Source of the DNA: Saprospiraceae bacterium
Lineage (GTDB): Bacteria > Bacteroidota > Bacteroidia > Chitinophagales > Saprospiraceae
DNA length: 64,000 nucleotides
Reading direction: 5' to 3'
Assembly (NCBI GenBank): GCA_022844565.1
Contig: JALHLK010000012.1
Location: forward strand, 1-64,000
Within the stretch, counting starts at the first letter, position 1; each line of letters opens with the position of its first letter. Positions 55,045 through 63,995 of this stretch are shown piece after piece. The notes beneath the pieces were generated by a model. That model was not told the DNA's origin. It ran no database searches and saw only the letters and a list, made by a program, of their open reading frames with translations. The position numbers and the translations under genes were made by a program.

Positions 55045-55419
55045 TTTTCTATTTATTAATTTTATAAATTTTTTGCTCCTAAGTGTTTTTTGTTTGTAGC
55101 CAAATTTAATACCTCTTTACTTGACTTAATAAGGTGCTCTTTCACTAAAAGTAAATACAAAGAAATAATCCCAATTCTTGAATAAATGATATCAAAAGTG
55201 TAACATAAGGTGTGGTTTCATATTAGAATAATTTCAAGACCCATTCTAATATGATGTTTTTGCTTTGGGGTTTTTATTTAAGCTCAACTTCTGTTTAATT
55301 ATCATCAGGTTTTATTAACGCAAAGTTCGTTTCTTTATCAAAGGAAAGTCTTACACAATTAGTTAAAAATATTACATCTTTTGAGATTTGGTAGAATAAT
55401 AGTGTTTTGAAATTGATAG
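55045..55419. other. Intergenic region with inverted repeat
   Basis: No gene is seen. CATATTAGAAT (55219-55229) and ATTCTAATATG (55243-55253) are a perfect 11-bp inverted repeat around a 13-base loop; it may be an operator or a weak terminator of the AraC gene upstream. The remainder is AT-rich. Confidence 0.5.
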
Positions 55420-55980
55420 TTATAAACTTTCTAAACCTAGGCGATCCTTTCGTTGTAGTTTTTTAAAAAAGGAGGGTGTGAGTCCAGTGACTTTTTTAAA
55501 TTGGTTTGACAAATGTGCAACACTACTGTAGTTCATCTTGTAAGATATCTCTGTTAAGTTTAGTTCGTCATACATGATCAATTCTTTTACCTTTTCAATT
55601 TTATTGAGTATGACAAATTGCTCTATTGTTATGCCTTTGGTCTTAGAAAACAGTTCTGATAAACTTTGGTAATCTTGGTGTAGCTGCTCTTCTAAATAGA
55701 TGCTAAAGCACTTGATTAAAGGCTCTTCAGAATAATGGACCATTTCAATGACTATTTTTTTGATTTTTTCTACTAAAATCGCATTTTTGTCTTCCATGAT
55801 TTCTAATCCTACATTGCGGAGTGCCTTACTTAATAATTCAATCGATTGATCAGATATGTTATCTTTTAAATTTACTTCCCCTAGATTAACGGATTCGTAT
55901 TGTATGCCCAGGTTGTCTAACTCTGTTTTGACAAATATTTTGCACCTTAGACTGACCATATTTTGAATGTTTAATTTCAA
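55420..55980 (-). CDS. AraC-type regulator with HMA-like N-terminal domain (paralogue 1)
   Basis: A 186-residue transcription regulator. The C-terminal 100 residues are an AraC DNA-binding domain: LSELFSKTKGITIEQFVILNKIEKVKELI, then LNLTEISYKMNYSSVAHLSNQFKKVTGLTPSFFKKL. The N-terminal 75 residues (KLNIQNMVSLRCKIFVKTELDNLGIQYESVNLGEVNL) have the beta-alpha-beta order and the N-M-V-x-x-x-C start of an HMA metal-binding domain, but CxxC is replaced by SxxC. The start is TTG at 55980, supported by alignment with the ATG-started paralogue at 57563; ATG 55959 would remove the first strand. The signal is unknown. Confidence 0.85.
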   Translation of the reverse strand: MKLNIQNMVSLRCKIFVKTELDNLGIQYESVNLGEVNLKDNISDQSIELLSKALRNVGLEIMEDKNAILVEKIKKIVIEMVHYSEEPLIKCFSIYLEEQLHQDYQSLSELFSKTKGITIEQFVILNKIEKVKELIMYDELNLTEISYKMNYSSVAHLSNQFKKVTGLTPSFFKKLQRKDRLGLESL

Positions 55981-56337
55981 ATTTCAATTTTTAGAACGTG
56001 AAGTGATGTAAATTGCCACATCTTTCTGATAGGCCATGTGTAATATATCGATGATTTAAAATTTAATAATCCTAGATTACGCATTATTAAATTTTATCAA
56101 AATTCTTATTACGTTATAAAGTTCAGCTAAATTTTTTAATATTGTCTTACATAATTAAATCAAAATGTTACATAATTTAACCATTATTGGTAGATAAAAA
56201 TGTATTTGGGAAGGTTCGTCTTGTAAGGGAAGTATAGAAAAGTAAGTGTTTATTTTAAAGATGTACAATTTTGTGCATACTGAAATCTTGGCTCTACGTC
56301 AATTTGTATGGGTTATGGCTCATAAAATAAAAGGTTA

Positions 56338-56577
56338 AACCCAAATTGGTCATTAGAACTTTGTCATGAGGGGTTAAAGTGCAATAAAATAAGACATTTT
56401 ACCGACTGAAGCATCCCGATAGCAATCGGGATGGTAAAGGATGAGATCCGTATAAAATTGGTACCAATGTACCAATTTAGGAGCGAACTGAAAGCACTGT
56501 CTTTCAGCTTATACTAATCCTTATGAAAAAAACTCAAATTTAACTCCGTAATAAATTTTCTAATGACCAATTTGGTT
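56338..56577. repeat. 240-bp structured interspersed element, copy C
   Basis: Ends AACCCAAATTGGTCATTAGA (56338-56357) and TCTAATGACCAATTTGGTT (56559-56577) are inverted repeats with one missing G. Inside are CCCGATAG-caa-... -ATCGGG, ATTGGTAC-caat-GTACCAAT and CTGAAAG-cactgt-CTTTCAG hairpins. The layout matches copies A and B, with changed but still paired stems. Confidence 0.85.
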
Positions 56578-56578
56578 A

Positions 56579-56817
56579 AACCCAGATTAAGCATTAGACT
56601 TTATTCGAAAGGAAATTAGGCAAAATAGTAGTGAAGCACATGAGCAACGTTAAAAATTGATATCCGAAATATCAATTTAGTTGCGAACTGGAACCAACTG
56701 GATTTCAGCTATTTCTATTCTTATTGTTCATAATTCATTAAGGACGGAAAATTGAGTACTGAAACTAATATGAAGCATAATTTTCTTGTAGTTCATTTCT
56801 AATGCTTAATCTGGGTT
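56579..56817. repeat. 240-bp structured interspersed element, copy B
   Basis: The ends AACCCAGATTAAGCATTAGA (56579-56598) and TCTAATGCTTAATCTGGGTT (56798-56817) are perfect 20-bp inverted repeats. Inside are hairpins ATTGATAT-ccgaa-ATATCAAT and CTGGAACC-aact-GGaTTTCAG. It directly adjoins copy C. Confidence 0.88.
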
Positions 56818-57002
56818 AAAGGAGGTTAAGATGGGTTAAGTGATTTAATAAATGATCAGAATTGTAGGAAAACTTAACCTTCCTTAACTTAAAAACTTAA
56901 CCTTCTCAACCAGTTTATTCGAATGTTTAAAAGGTTAAGATGGGTTATGAGAAATTAATGATTTATCAGAAGTATATGAAAACTAAACCCCGCTTATAAA
57001 CC

Positions 57003-57563
57003 CTAGAAGCTATCTAAATTTGTTCGATTCTTACGTTTCAGGCTTTTAAAAAAAGAAGGAGTTAGGCCTGTTATTTTTTTAAATTGATTAGAGAGATGTG
57101 CCACACTACTGTAATTCATCAGGTATGAAATCTCTGTCAAATTTAACTCGTCGTACATGATCAACTCTTTCACACGTTCTATTTTGTGTAGAATGATAAA
57201 ATGTTCGATCGTTATACCCTTTGTTTTAGAGAACAATTCTGATAAGGTGTGGTAATCTTGCTGTAGTTTTTCAAATAAGAAATCACTAAAGTTAATATTT
57301 GGCATTTCGTCCGAGTAATGTATCATTTCAATGATGATATTCTTGATTTTCTCTACAAGCCTTGCATCTTTGTCCTCCATTATTTCTAATCCAACTTCAT
57401 GGAGAATTTTACTGAGTGTTTCTTTCGATTGGTCAGAAATAATGTTTTTTAGTTTTACTTCGCCCAGGTCTACATAATTATATGGTATACCAAGATTGTC
57501 TAATTCTGTCTTCACAAACAGTTTACATCGCAGACTAACCATATTTTGTATGTAAAGTATCAT
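57003..57563 (-). CDS. AraC-type regulator with HMA-like N-terminal domain (paralogue 2)
   Basis: A 186-residue paralogue of the gene at 55420, the same length and very similar throughout. The N-terminal domain reads MILYIQNMVSLRCKLFVKTELDNLGI, again SxxC where an HMA domain has CxxC. The DNA-binding domain is ELNLTEISYLMNYSSVAHLSNQFKKITGLTPSFFKSLKRK. The ATG is clear. The two genes are separated by 1 kb of interspersed repeats, which suggests a tandem duplication later invaded by those repeats. Confidence 0.87.
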   Translation of the reverse strand: MILYIQNMVSLRCKLFVKTELDNLGIPYNYVDLGEVKLKNIISDQSKETLSKILHEVGLEIMEDKDARLVEKIKNIIIEMIHYSDEMPNINFSDFLFEKLQQDYHTLSELFSKTKGITIEHFIILHKIERVKELIMYDELNLTEISYLMNYSSVAHLSNQFKKITGLTPSFFKSLKRKNRTNLDSF

Positions 57564-57836
57564 TTTAAATTTGCTCTTTTGGAAGGTTTACTTTCCACCA
57601 CTTTAATTATATTACTACAATTCGAAACTAAAAATTCAATTTTCAATAGTTTATAAAGATTTGGTTAATATCTAATTATAACAAATATACCAAATTTTAT
57701 CCACATTTTGTAATCTTTTTTTTAAAGTGCGCAAATCAAAAATGTATTACTTAAAAATCTAAATTGAAAAGGAAAAACTATAAAAAGCAAGTGCCTTTCT
57801 GGAGATAATAACTGCTTTTAGAGAAGCAATACTTCT

Positions 57837-58292
57837 TCACATTCTGTCCATATACCACTTTAGCTCTGTTTGAACTTTCCGTAAAATAAATATAGACTCA
57901 ATCACTTTTTGCAAACGAAGAAATGCTGTTTCACTTTTTACCACATAATCAAATGCTCCATGGTGCATACATCGGATCGCTACATCAATTTTGTCTTGTG
58001 ATGACAATAAAATAACTGCAATCTCTGGTTTTGATGCTTTAATTTGGTCTAAAGTTTCTATGCCGTTCATTGCAGATTTGATAAATCCATCCAGATGATA
58101 ATCGAGGATGATCACATCAGGATTTTGGGATAGACTCTCCAAACAAAGTTCGCCTGTGGTAAAAGTTTTTATGGTGTATCCTTGGATTTGCAGAAATGCT
58201 ATCTCGAGCGATTTTAGAAAAAGAGCGTCATCATCCACCAAAAAAAGTTTTACTTCTGGAATGTTTGCTCCTGTTTCATTGTTGCTTTTCAT
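57837..58292 (-). CDS. Single-domain response regulator
   Basis: A 151-residue receiver (LFLVDDDALFLKSLEIAFLQ; phosphoacceptor Asp64 in IILDYHLDG; LLSSQDK; DYVVKSETAFLRL with Lys). Four extra residues follow the phosphorylation site (DGFIKSAMNGIE), as in some stand-alone receivers. No output domain is present. Its start overlaps the end of the hybrid kinase gene by 17 bp, so it is the direct partner of that kinase, probably receiving phosphate from its Hpt domain. Confidence 0.9.
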   Translation of the reverse strand: MKSNNETGANIPEVKLFLVDDDALFLKSLEIAFLQIQGYTIKTFTTGELCLESLSQNPDVIILDYHLDGFIKSAMNGIETLDQIKASKPEIAVILLSSQDKIDVAIRCMHHGAFDYVVKSETAFLRLQKVIESIFILRKVQTELKWYMDRM

Positions 58293-60912
58293 TTATTTGC
58301 TTTTTAAGTGTATCTAATTCTTCTTTGAGCTCAATACAAGCCTGAATACAAATCATCTCAATTTTAAGGACCAATTCCTGAATATTGTCGGATTCATACT
58401 GGGTGCTTGCATACTCCTGAATTTTTTTGGCTATGTTTTCATAATCTATGTTAAGTCCAACGATAGAAAATGAAGGTATCATTTTATGGACAGCCCCATA
58501 TAAAGTATGCCAGTCTTTATCAAACAATCCTTGTTTCATAGCCTGCACAAGTGCTGGCGTCTGCTCAAGATATAATGCTATCATCTCCATCATCAGGGTT
58601 GGATTTGACTTAGTTCGATGAATCAGAAAGGAGAGATCGGTATATCTTACTATTTCAGCTATTTCTACTTCGTCCAACAATTCTTCGCCACTCATCTTGA
58701 GCACAGGTTTTTTGACTAAGCTTAAAATTTTACCATAAAGCAATTTCTCATCCAACGGCTTTGCTACATAATCATTCATGCCGACAGCCACACATTTTGC
58801 AAGATCTACTGTGGTAACATCTGCGGTCAAAGCAATAATAGGAATATTTGACTTGAGTACATTTCTAATGTAATCAGTGGCTTCAAAACCATTCATTTCA
58901 GGCATCTGAAGATCCATCAGTATAATGTCATAGGTGTTAATTTTCATTTTTTCGATAGCGACAAGACCATTTTCTGCGATATCTCTAGTAAAACCAAAAT
59001 CGTCCAATAAAGTCTTCATTAACAACTGGTTAAGGGCTATATCTTCCGCCACTAAAACACGAATATTTTTTCCATCATCATTCATTTCAAATATTTCTGG
59101 TTCGACATCTGCATCCCATTTGGTTTTCAAAAACTCGAGGGTGAAGCTAAAGGTCGATCCTTCACCTAGTACACTTTTGACTTTGATCTTTCCCCCCTGA
59201 GGCTCTACCAATTGTTTGACTATGGCTAATCCCAGTCCTGTACCACCAAATATTCTGGAAGTACCACTAGTAGCTTGCTGAAAATTATCAAAAATTTTGT
59301 CTATTTTTCCTTTAGGAATTCCGATGCCAGTATCAGAAATAGAAAACTCAATCTCTACTTTATCAACGTCTTCATGCAATAATCGTGTACTCAACATAAT
59401 TTTTCCTTGGTTGGTAAATTTAACTGCATTACTTACTAAATTTAATATGATTTGGTGCAATCTTACTGGGTCGCCAATTAAGGTATTTGGTATTCTATTG
59501 TCATATTCCTTGACAAGCATTAAGTTTTTTTCCTGAATCTTTGTTTCGAATAAATGCAACATCGCTGAAATAGATACAGACATCTGAAAGGGAGTTTGTT
59601 CAAAAGTCATTTTTCCAGCATCAACCTTTGCCAAGTCTAGGATGTCATTTATTAACACGATCAATGCATCGCCACTTATTTTTATTGCATCTAAATATTC
59701 CTTTTGCTTTTCGGTGATGTCTGTTTTTAGTAGAACTTTTGTAAATCCAATGATCGCATTCATTGGGGTACGAATTTCATGACTCATATTGGATAAAAAT
59801 TGTTGCTTTGCTTTTACCGCATCTTCAGCAATTCTTGTGGCACTTTCAGCTTTTGCCTTGGCCACTTCTGCGATTTCTGTAGCCAACTCTGCAAATACTC
59901 TTGCTTCTGTCAGCTCGTTTTCAAATCTCTTTTGTTCTATAATCACTCTCGCAATCACCATTGCACCTAAAACATTCTCGTCATCGTCCTTATAAACCGC
60001 TCCATTAAATAAGGCAGGAGTCAGTTTACCGTCTTTGATTGTCAGTGGAAAATCTTCTACAAATCCTTTTTCAAATAACTTTTTATAGGCTTGTCTTGCC
60101 TTTTCAGGTTCGGTAAAGTATTCCACAAAGTTGGAACCGATGAGTTTTTCTCTGGTGACGTGAGTTATTTTTGCGCAAGCATTGTTGAGATCTGTGATTT
60201 TCCCTTTATGGTTGATTACAAAAAGCGGATCCCTACTCGCTTCTAACAAACTACGTGAATAATTAGATAAGAGCCTCTGCTCAGTAACATCCCTTGCAGC
60301 AGCAAAAACACCTAGTACTTTACCATTGGTGTCTCTGTATAGTGTTGCATTGTATAGCACGTGGGTTAATCTTCCATTGATGTTTTTGATAGTGAGTGGA
60401 TAATCAGAAACAAAACCTTTTTTGAATACCCTCTCATATCCTTCTTGAGCTTTTTTGGGTTCAGTAAAATACATTGAAAAATCTGTGCCTATCAACTGTT
60501 CTCTTTTAATTCCAGTTACATCCACAAGTGCTTCATTTACATCCATTATTTTTCCGTCCGAAGAGATGGTCACCAGTGGATCTTGACTTGCTTCAATTAG
60601 GCTCCTAGCATATTGGGCTGTTATTTTTATCTTGCGTATGTCCGCGTTCAACTCCACATTGGTTTTCTTCAAGATGGTGGATTGACTTAGTTTTTTATTA
60701 TCTTGATTGGAAGATTCTTTAGTTCTGTTCTTATCATTAATTAACTTCGTATTACGCAGTAAATTTACTTCCTTCTCTAGTTTTAATAATTCTATGGAAA
60801 TTTTTTCTTTTTCTTCTTTCACTTTAGCCAACTCGCTGTCCATCAGTGCTAATTCGTCCGTATATGAGCGTTTCTTTTTATCCATTACTTTACCGTATAT
60901 GAGTTTTGTCAT
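58276..60912 (-). CDS. Cytoplasmic hybrid histidine kinase with PAS, receiver and Hpt domains
   Basis: An 878-residue soluble kinase. Order: N-terminal coiled coil (about 15-100), PAS 1 (about 101-213), PAS 2 (about 217-328), a second Ala/Glu-rich coil, HisKA (His378 in SNMSHEIRTPMNAIIGF), HATPase_c (DTGIGIP, FGGTGLGLAIV), receiver (Asp667 in ILMDLQMPEMNG), and Hpt (His809 in GAVHKMIPSFSIVGL). It has no membrane helix, so it senses an internal signal. The two PAS domains are close copies of each other (SLIEASQDPL / SLLEASRDPL). ATG 60912 overlaps the AraC gene by 23 bp; ATG 60885 (MDKKKRSYTDE) would start 5 bp after that gene and is equally plausible. Confidence 0.93.
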   Translation of the reverse strand: MTKLIYGKVMDKKKRSYTDELALMDSELAKVKEEKEKISIELLKLEKEVNLLRNTKLINDKNRTKESSNQDNKKLSQSTILKKTNVELNADIRKIKITAQYARSLIEASQDPLVTISSDGKIMDVNEALVDVTGIKREQLIGTDFSMYFTEPKKAQEGYERVFKKGFVSDYPLTIKNINGRLTHVLYNATLYRDTNGKVLGVFAAARDVTEQRLLSNYSRSLLEASRDPLFVINHKGKITDLNNACAKITHVTREKLIGSNFVEYFTEPEKARQAYKKLFEKGFVEDFPLTIKDGKLTPALFNGAVYKDDDENVLGAMVIARVIIEQKRFENELTEARVFAELATEIAEVAKAKAESATRIAEDAVKAKQQFLSNMSHEIRTPMNAIIGFTKVLLKTDITEKQKEYLDAIKISGDALIVLINDILDLAKVDAGKMTFEQTPFQMSVSISAMLHLFETKIQEKNLMLVKEYDNRIPNTLIGDPVRLHQIILNLVSNAVKFTNQGKIMLSTRLLHEDVDKVEIEFSISDTGIGIPKGKIDKIFDNFQQATSGTSRIFGGTGLGLAIVKQLVEPQGGKIKVKSVLGEGSTFSFTLEFLKTKWDADVEPEIFEMNDDGKNIRVLVAEDIALNQLLMKTLLDDFGFTRDIAENGLVAIEKMKINTYDIILMDLQMPEMNGFEATDYIRNVLKSNIPIIALTADVTTVDLAKCVAVGMNDYVAKPLDEKLLYGKILSLVKKPVLKMSGEELLDEVEIAEIVRYTDLSFLIHRTKSNPTLMMEMIALYLEQTPALVQAMKQGLFDKDWHTLYGAVHKMIPSFSIVGLNIDYENIAKKIQEYASTQYESDNIQELVLKIEMICIQACIELKEELDTLKKQINEKQQ

Positions 60913-61501
60913 TACTTATCGAATTTTCTTCTAATGAATTGCCTACGTCCTCAAGTGGATTTCGATTTTTCTGTTTCAGTTTCATAAAATTTGTAGGTGT
61001 AAGGCCTGTTACTTTTTTAAATTGATTTGAAAGGTGTGCTACACTACTATAATTCATTCTATAAGATATTTCTGTAAGATTGAGTTCTTCGTACATCAAC
61101 AACTCTTTAACGCGTTCTATTTTATGTAAAATAATAAAATGCTCGATGGTGATTCCCTTTATTTCAGAAAACATATTAGACATGTAGGTGTAGTCCTGAC
61201 CTAACTTTTCACTAAGATAATCTGAGAAATTAGTCTTGGGTAAATCATCCATATAATGGACCATATCAATGATAACAGTTTTGATCTTTTCTAAAAGAAT
61301 GGCTTTTTTATCCTGCATTAATTCTAGCCCTGAGATGGCAAGTGCGGCAGCTAAATGCTCCCTTTGTACAGGAGTGATGTCTTCCATAATTTCAACCTCA
61401 CCAAGGTCTAGTACTACAAAATGCAACCCCAATTTTTTTAATTCTTCCTTAACTACCATTTTACAGCGATTACTCACCATATATTTTATGAATAATTTCA
61501 C
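60890..61501 (-). CDS. AraC-type regulator with HMA-like N-terminal domain (paralogue 3)
   Basis: A roughly 203-residue regulator heading the operon AraC - hybrid kinase - receiver. GTG at 61501 gives MKLFIKYMVSNRCKMVVKEELKKLGLHFV, which aligns with the starts of paralogues 1 and 2; a TTG at 61522 would add seven residues. The HMA-like domain again has SxxC. The AraC domain is ELNLTEISYRMNYSSVAHLSNQFKKVTGLTPTNFMKLKQK, with a longer polar tail. The operon context suggests that the kinase and receiver act in the same pathway as this regulator. Confidence 0.85.
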   Translation of the reverse strand: MKLFIKYMVSNRCKMVVKEELKKLGLHFVVLDLGEVEIMEDITPVQREHLAAALAISGLELMQDKKAILLEKIKTVIIDMVHYMDDLPKTNFSDYLSEKLGQDYTYMSNMFSEIKGITIEHFIILHKIERVKELLMYEELNLTEISYRMNYSSVAHLSNQFKKVTGLTPTNFMKLKQKNRNPLEDVGNSLEENSISNDKTHIR

Positions 61502-61522
61502 CGCAATATATTTTGTTGTCAA

Positions 61523-62116
61523 TAATGGTAAAATTAATATTTATTAGCCTCAACGGATTGTATAATTACCAGTAAATGTTACATAATTCCTAGGTAATAA
61601 AATGGAAGATTGCACCTATGTTGAAAAGATCAAAATGGTCAGAAATTCTATTAAACTGTTAATTCGAATTCAGAATATACTGTTAATGTGTGGTTTATTT
61701 AAACAACATTAACCTAAATTTATTATTCATTTTGACTTTAATTTGATAAATTGATTTCAGTCTTTATGAGCTTCATTTTGTTAAGAGCGCTGAAATCAAC
61801 CATAAAAAGCATGTCCTAAGCATGCCGAAGGGAACCTCATCTGACTTAAAATGTGCTTATTATTATGATTTGATCGCATAGTTCTAAGTAGTTCTATTTT
61901 AGATTTTAGGTATAAAAAAGAGGGGTAAAGAATTGGAGTTAATAAGTTTTCAGTGTTGTTATTTGGGTTATAACTGCCAATTCTTTTATTGATACTTGAT
62001 CAATAGTTCTTAGTTGTTTTTAAAGACTCAACCCCCGTTTTGAAATACTCCCCTAGTTTATCAACAATATGTATTTCAGGGCTAAATACATAAGAAATTA
62101 AATTATTAATCTGACA
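61523..62116. other. Intergenic region
   Basis: About 590 bp without a gene. TTGATTTCAG (61751-61760) and CTGAAATCAA (61790-61799) are a perfect 10-bp inverted repeat. The remainder is AT-rich and otherwise featureless to me. Confidence 0.5.
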
Positions 62117-62749
62117 TTAAAGAAATCTGTATCCTAATGTGCCTTGTAACCAAGTGTTTTTATACCTAGGAGTTTCTGATGTGCCGTCTCCATTGTTAGC
62201 AGTGAGGTCCCAGGCCGTTCTGACACCAAGCACTAGTTTGTCTAGGTTTAGATTTATTCCGAAAGATACACCATAGATGTTTTTTCTCAAATTTTCATTT
62301 TTAAACAATTCTATTTGTTCAAAATTTTGTGTTCCATTTTCAAACACATCTTTACGTCGTCTTAAATAGGATACTTGTGGTCCAGCCAAAATTGTCAATC
62401 CACTTATCGGCTTAATAGCTAAAAAGAGGGGAATATCTATATAGTCTACCGTTCGTGTGAGCTTGTAATTACTACCTAGAAGCGTTCCTTCACCTTTAAA
62501 TCCTTTTTGTGAATAAAGTATTTCTGGTTGAAAACCAAATGCACTGACAATTGGGATAGAGATAAACACCCCACCGACAAATCCAAATTTACTATCGGCT
62601 CTAAAATCCTGGCCTACCCCATCGTACACATTGGCATAATTTGCTCCTGCTTTGATACCAAATTGAAATTTAGTTCTGCCATCACTTTGGCTACTCAGGT
62701 TAGTCTCTAAGAAGACACCCAGTATTAGAAAAATTATTAGTTTATTCAT
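62117..62749 (-). CDS. PorT-family outer-membrane beta-barrel protein
   Basis: A 210-residue exported barrel (OMP_b-brl_2 type). The signal peptide ends about residue 20, and the barrel begins FQFGIKAGANYANVYDGVG, with GFVGGVFISIPIVSAFGFQPEILYSQKGFK, YIDIPLFLAIKPISGLTILAGPQVSYL and a terminal WLQGTLGYRFL ending in Phe-Leu. The ligand is unknown. It is 34 bp downstream of the coiled-coil lipoprotein gene and is probably cotranscribed. Confidence 0.88.
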   Translation of the reverse strand: MNKLIIFLILGVFLETNLSSQSDGRTKFQFGIKAGANYANVYDGVGQDFRADSKFGFVGGVFISIPIVSAFGFQPEILYSQKGFKGEGTLLGSNYKLTRTVDYIDIPLFLAIKPISGLTILAGPQVSYLRRRKDVFENGTQNFEQIELFKNENLRKNIYGVSFGINLNLDKLVLGVRTAWDLTANNGDGTSETPRYKNTWLQGTLGYRFL

Positions 62750-62783
62750 AACATTTGTTTTTTTAAGTAATTAGAAATAGCTT

Positions 62784-63239
62784 TTAGTTTTCAATTTTCA
62801 AGTCGGCAACTTCGTTTCCAAGTTTCTCCATATCCATACTAAGATTGGTTTTGAATGTTTCCCACTGTCCTGTACCACTATCTTGATACTCATCTAATGT
62901 TTTCTTTAAGTTCTCATTTCTTGCTTTTAGCTCTGCTATTTTTAAATTATATCTTTCTTTTATAATTTTACTTTCTTTAGCAAGCAGAAGGTTAAAGGCC
63001 TCCATGTTTCTGTTATTGGCATCATATAGCTCTGCCGATTTCAATCTAAATTCTTGTAAGTCGTCTTGGTAATCCTGTTCTACAACAGCTAATTCCTCCT
63101 CTGCCTCATCTACGTTTTCATTGGCTGTTGTCACGTCTTCTTGCGCATCATCTATTTTTTCTGCTGAATTTTTACAGCTTAAAAATAAAGATCCAAATAG
63201 TGATGCAGTTACCCATAGTACTAATAATGACTTTTTCAT
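62784..63239 (-). CDS. Coiled-coil lipoprotein, unknown function
   Basis: A 151-residue lipoprotein (lipobox SLFLSC, mature CKNSAEKIDD). After the Cys, residues about 28-60 are strongly acidic (AQEDVTTANENVDEAEEELAVVEQDYQDD), and the rest is a heptad-rich helix (KIIKERYNLKIAELKARNENLKKTLDEY). This looks like a periplasmic spacer or stress lipoprotein. No family is recognised. Confidence 0.75.
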   Translation of the reverse strand: MKKSLLVLWVTASLFGSLFLSCKNSAEKIDDAQEDVTTANENVDEAEEELAVVEQDYQDDLQEFRLKSAELYDANNRNMEAFNLLLAKESKIIKERYNLKIAELKARNENLKKTLDEYQDSGTGQWETFKTNLSMDMEKLGNEVADLKIEN

Positions 63240-63397
63240 TTTATTGATATTTTACCGCAAATGGCGGCCCATTCGTGAAAGAATTTTCACTTTATACAAA
63301 GATCGATTTTTATTTAATCTAATTTGTTACACAATTTGAGGTATATATTACATCATTAAAAAGAATATAATGTTGAATATTTAACAATAACGTAATG

Positions 63398-63814
63398 TTA
63401 TTTTTGTTGAAGTGTTTGAAATATGGCTTCTTTAAGTCTTTTTATTTTTTGAATTATAGCTTCTAAAACCATCTGAAACTTCTGAGGATTTTTACTAATC
63501 AGATGAGTTGTAACGATCAGCAAGAGTATTCCGATCATTCTTTTTAAAGGGCTCATCGAGATCCGTTCATATATTTTTTTGGAAATGAGGCCCATCAGCA
63601 TACCCATTGCAGTAGAGAGGATACCGCCATTAAGGTTTAATTTTGGAGATAATGCTTGTAGGGTATTTTTTACCATATAGGTTGGACTTAGACTTTTAAG
63701 CTCTGTTACTAAATCATTCTTCAAGTTTGCATAGGCAAGTGATTGTTTTTCTTCTAACATGGTTATTGTTTTTTTTAATTCCTGGTAATTGATTATTTCA
63801 TTCATTTTCCACAT
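63398..63814 (-). CDS. Small membrane protein, unknown function
   Basis: A 138-residue protein with an N-terminal helix (YQELKKTITMLEEKQSLAYANLKNDLVTELKSL), a glycine-rich hydrophobic segment (GGILSTAMGMLMGLISKKIYE), a membrane helix (MIGILLLIVTTHLIS) and a basic C-terminal helix. It overlaps the upstream holin-like gene by 17 bp; ATG 63805 is an alternative. Such pairs occur in stress-related clusters of small membrane proteins. The function is not known. Confidence 0.65.
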   Translation of the reverse strand: MWKMNEIINYQELKKTITMLEEKQSLAYANLKNDLVTELKSLSPTYMVKNTLQALSPKLNLNGGILSTAMGMLMGLISKKIYERISMSPLKRMIGILLLIVTTHLISKNPQKFQMVLEAIIQKIKRLKEAIFQTLQQK

Positions 63815-63995
63815 GCTGTTCTAAGGTCGTTTTTACAATCATGTTGCCCACAGTATTAGTTAAGAATTTTTGTAAATAGGTTGCAAAAAATACAGTCAAT
63901 AAAAAATAAAATAAAGCAACAATATAAAATCCAATTGAGAGCTTATTAAAATACTCACCTATGGATACCGCGAGTGCTATGTTAAGAGTTAGCAT
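63798..63995 (-). CDS. Phage-holin-like/DUF1469-type membrane protein, possibly incomplete
   Basis: At least 65 residues with two membrane helices (LNIALAVSIGEYFNKLSIGFYIVALFYFLLTVFFATYL), resembling the C-terminal part of DUF1469 (YqjE-like 'phage holin family') proteins. ATG 63995 lies 5 bases from the window edge, and family members are usually longer, so the true start may be outside. Confidence 0.6.
   Translation of the reverse strand: MLTLNIALAVSIGEYFNKLSIGFYIVALFYFLLTVFFATYLQKFLTNTVGNMIVKTTLEQHVENE

Larger units (their letters stand above)
55981..57002. other. 1-kb intergenic region filled with structured repeats
   Basis: No gene is supported. It contains a pair of adjoining 240-bp interspersed elements (56338-56577 and 56579-56817) and a downstream direct repeat built on AGGTTAAGATGGGTTA (56828-56880 and about 56938-56990). 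CTAGATTACGCATTATT near 56070 resembles another element end. Confidence 0.75.
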
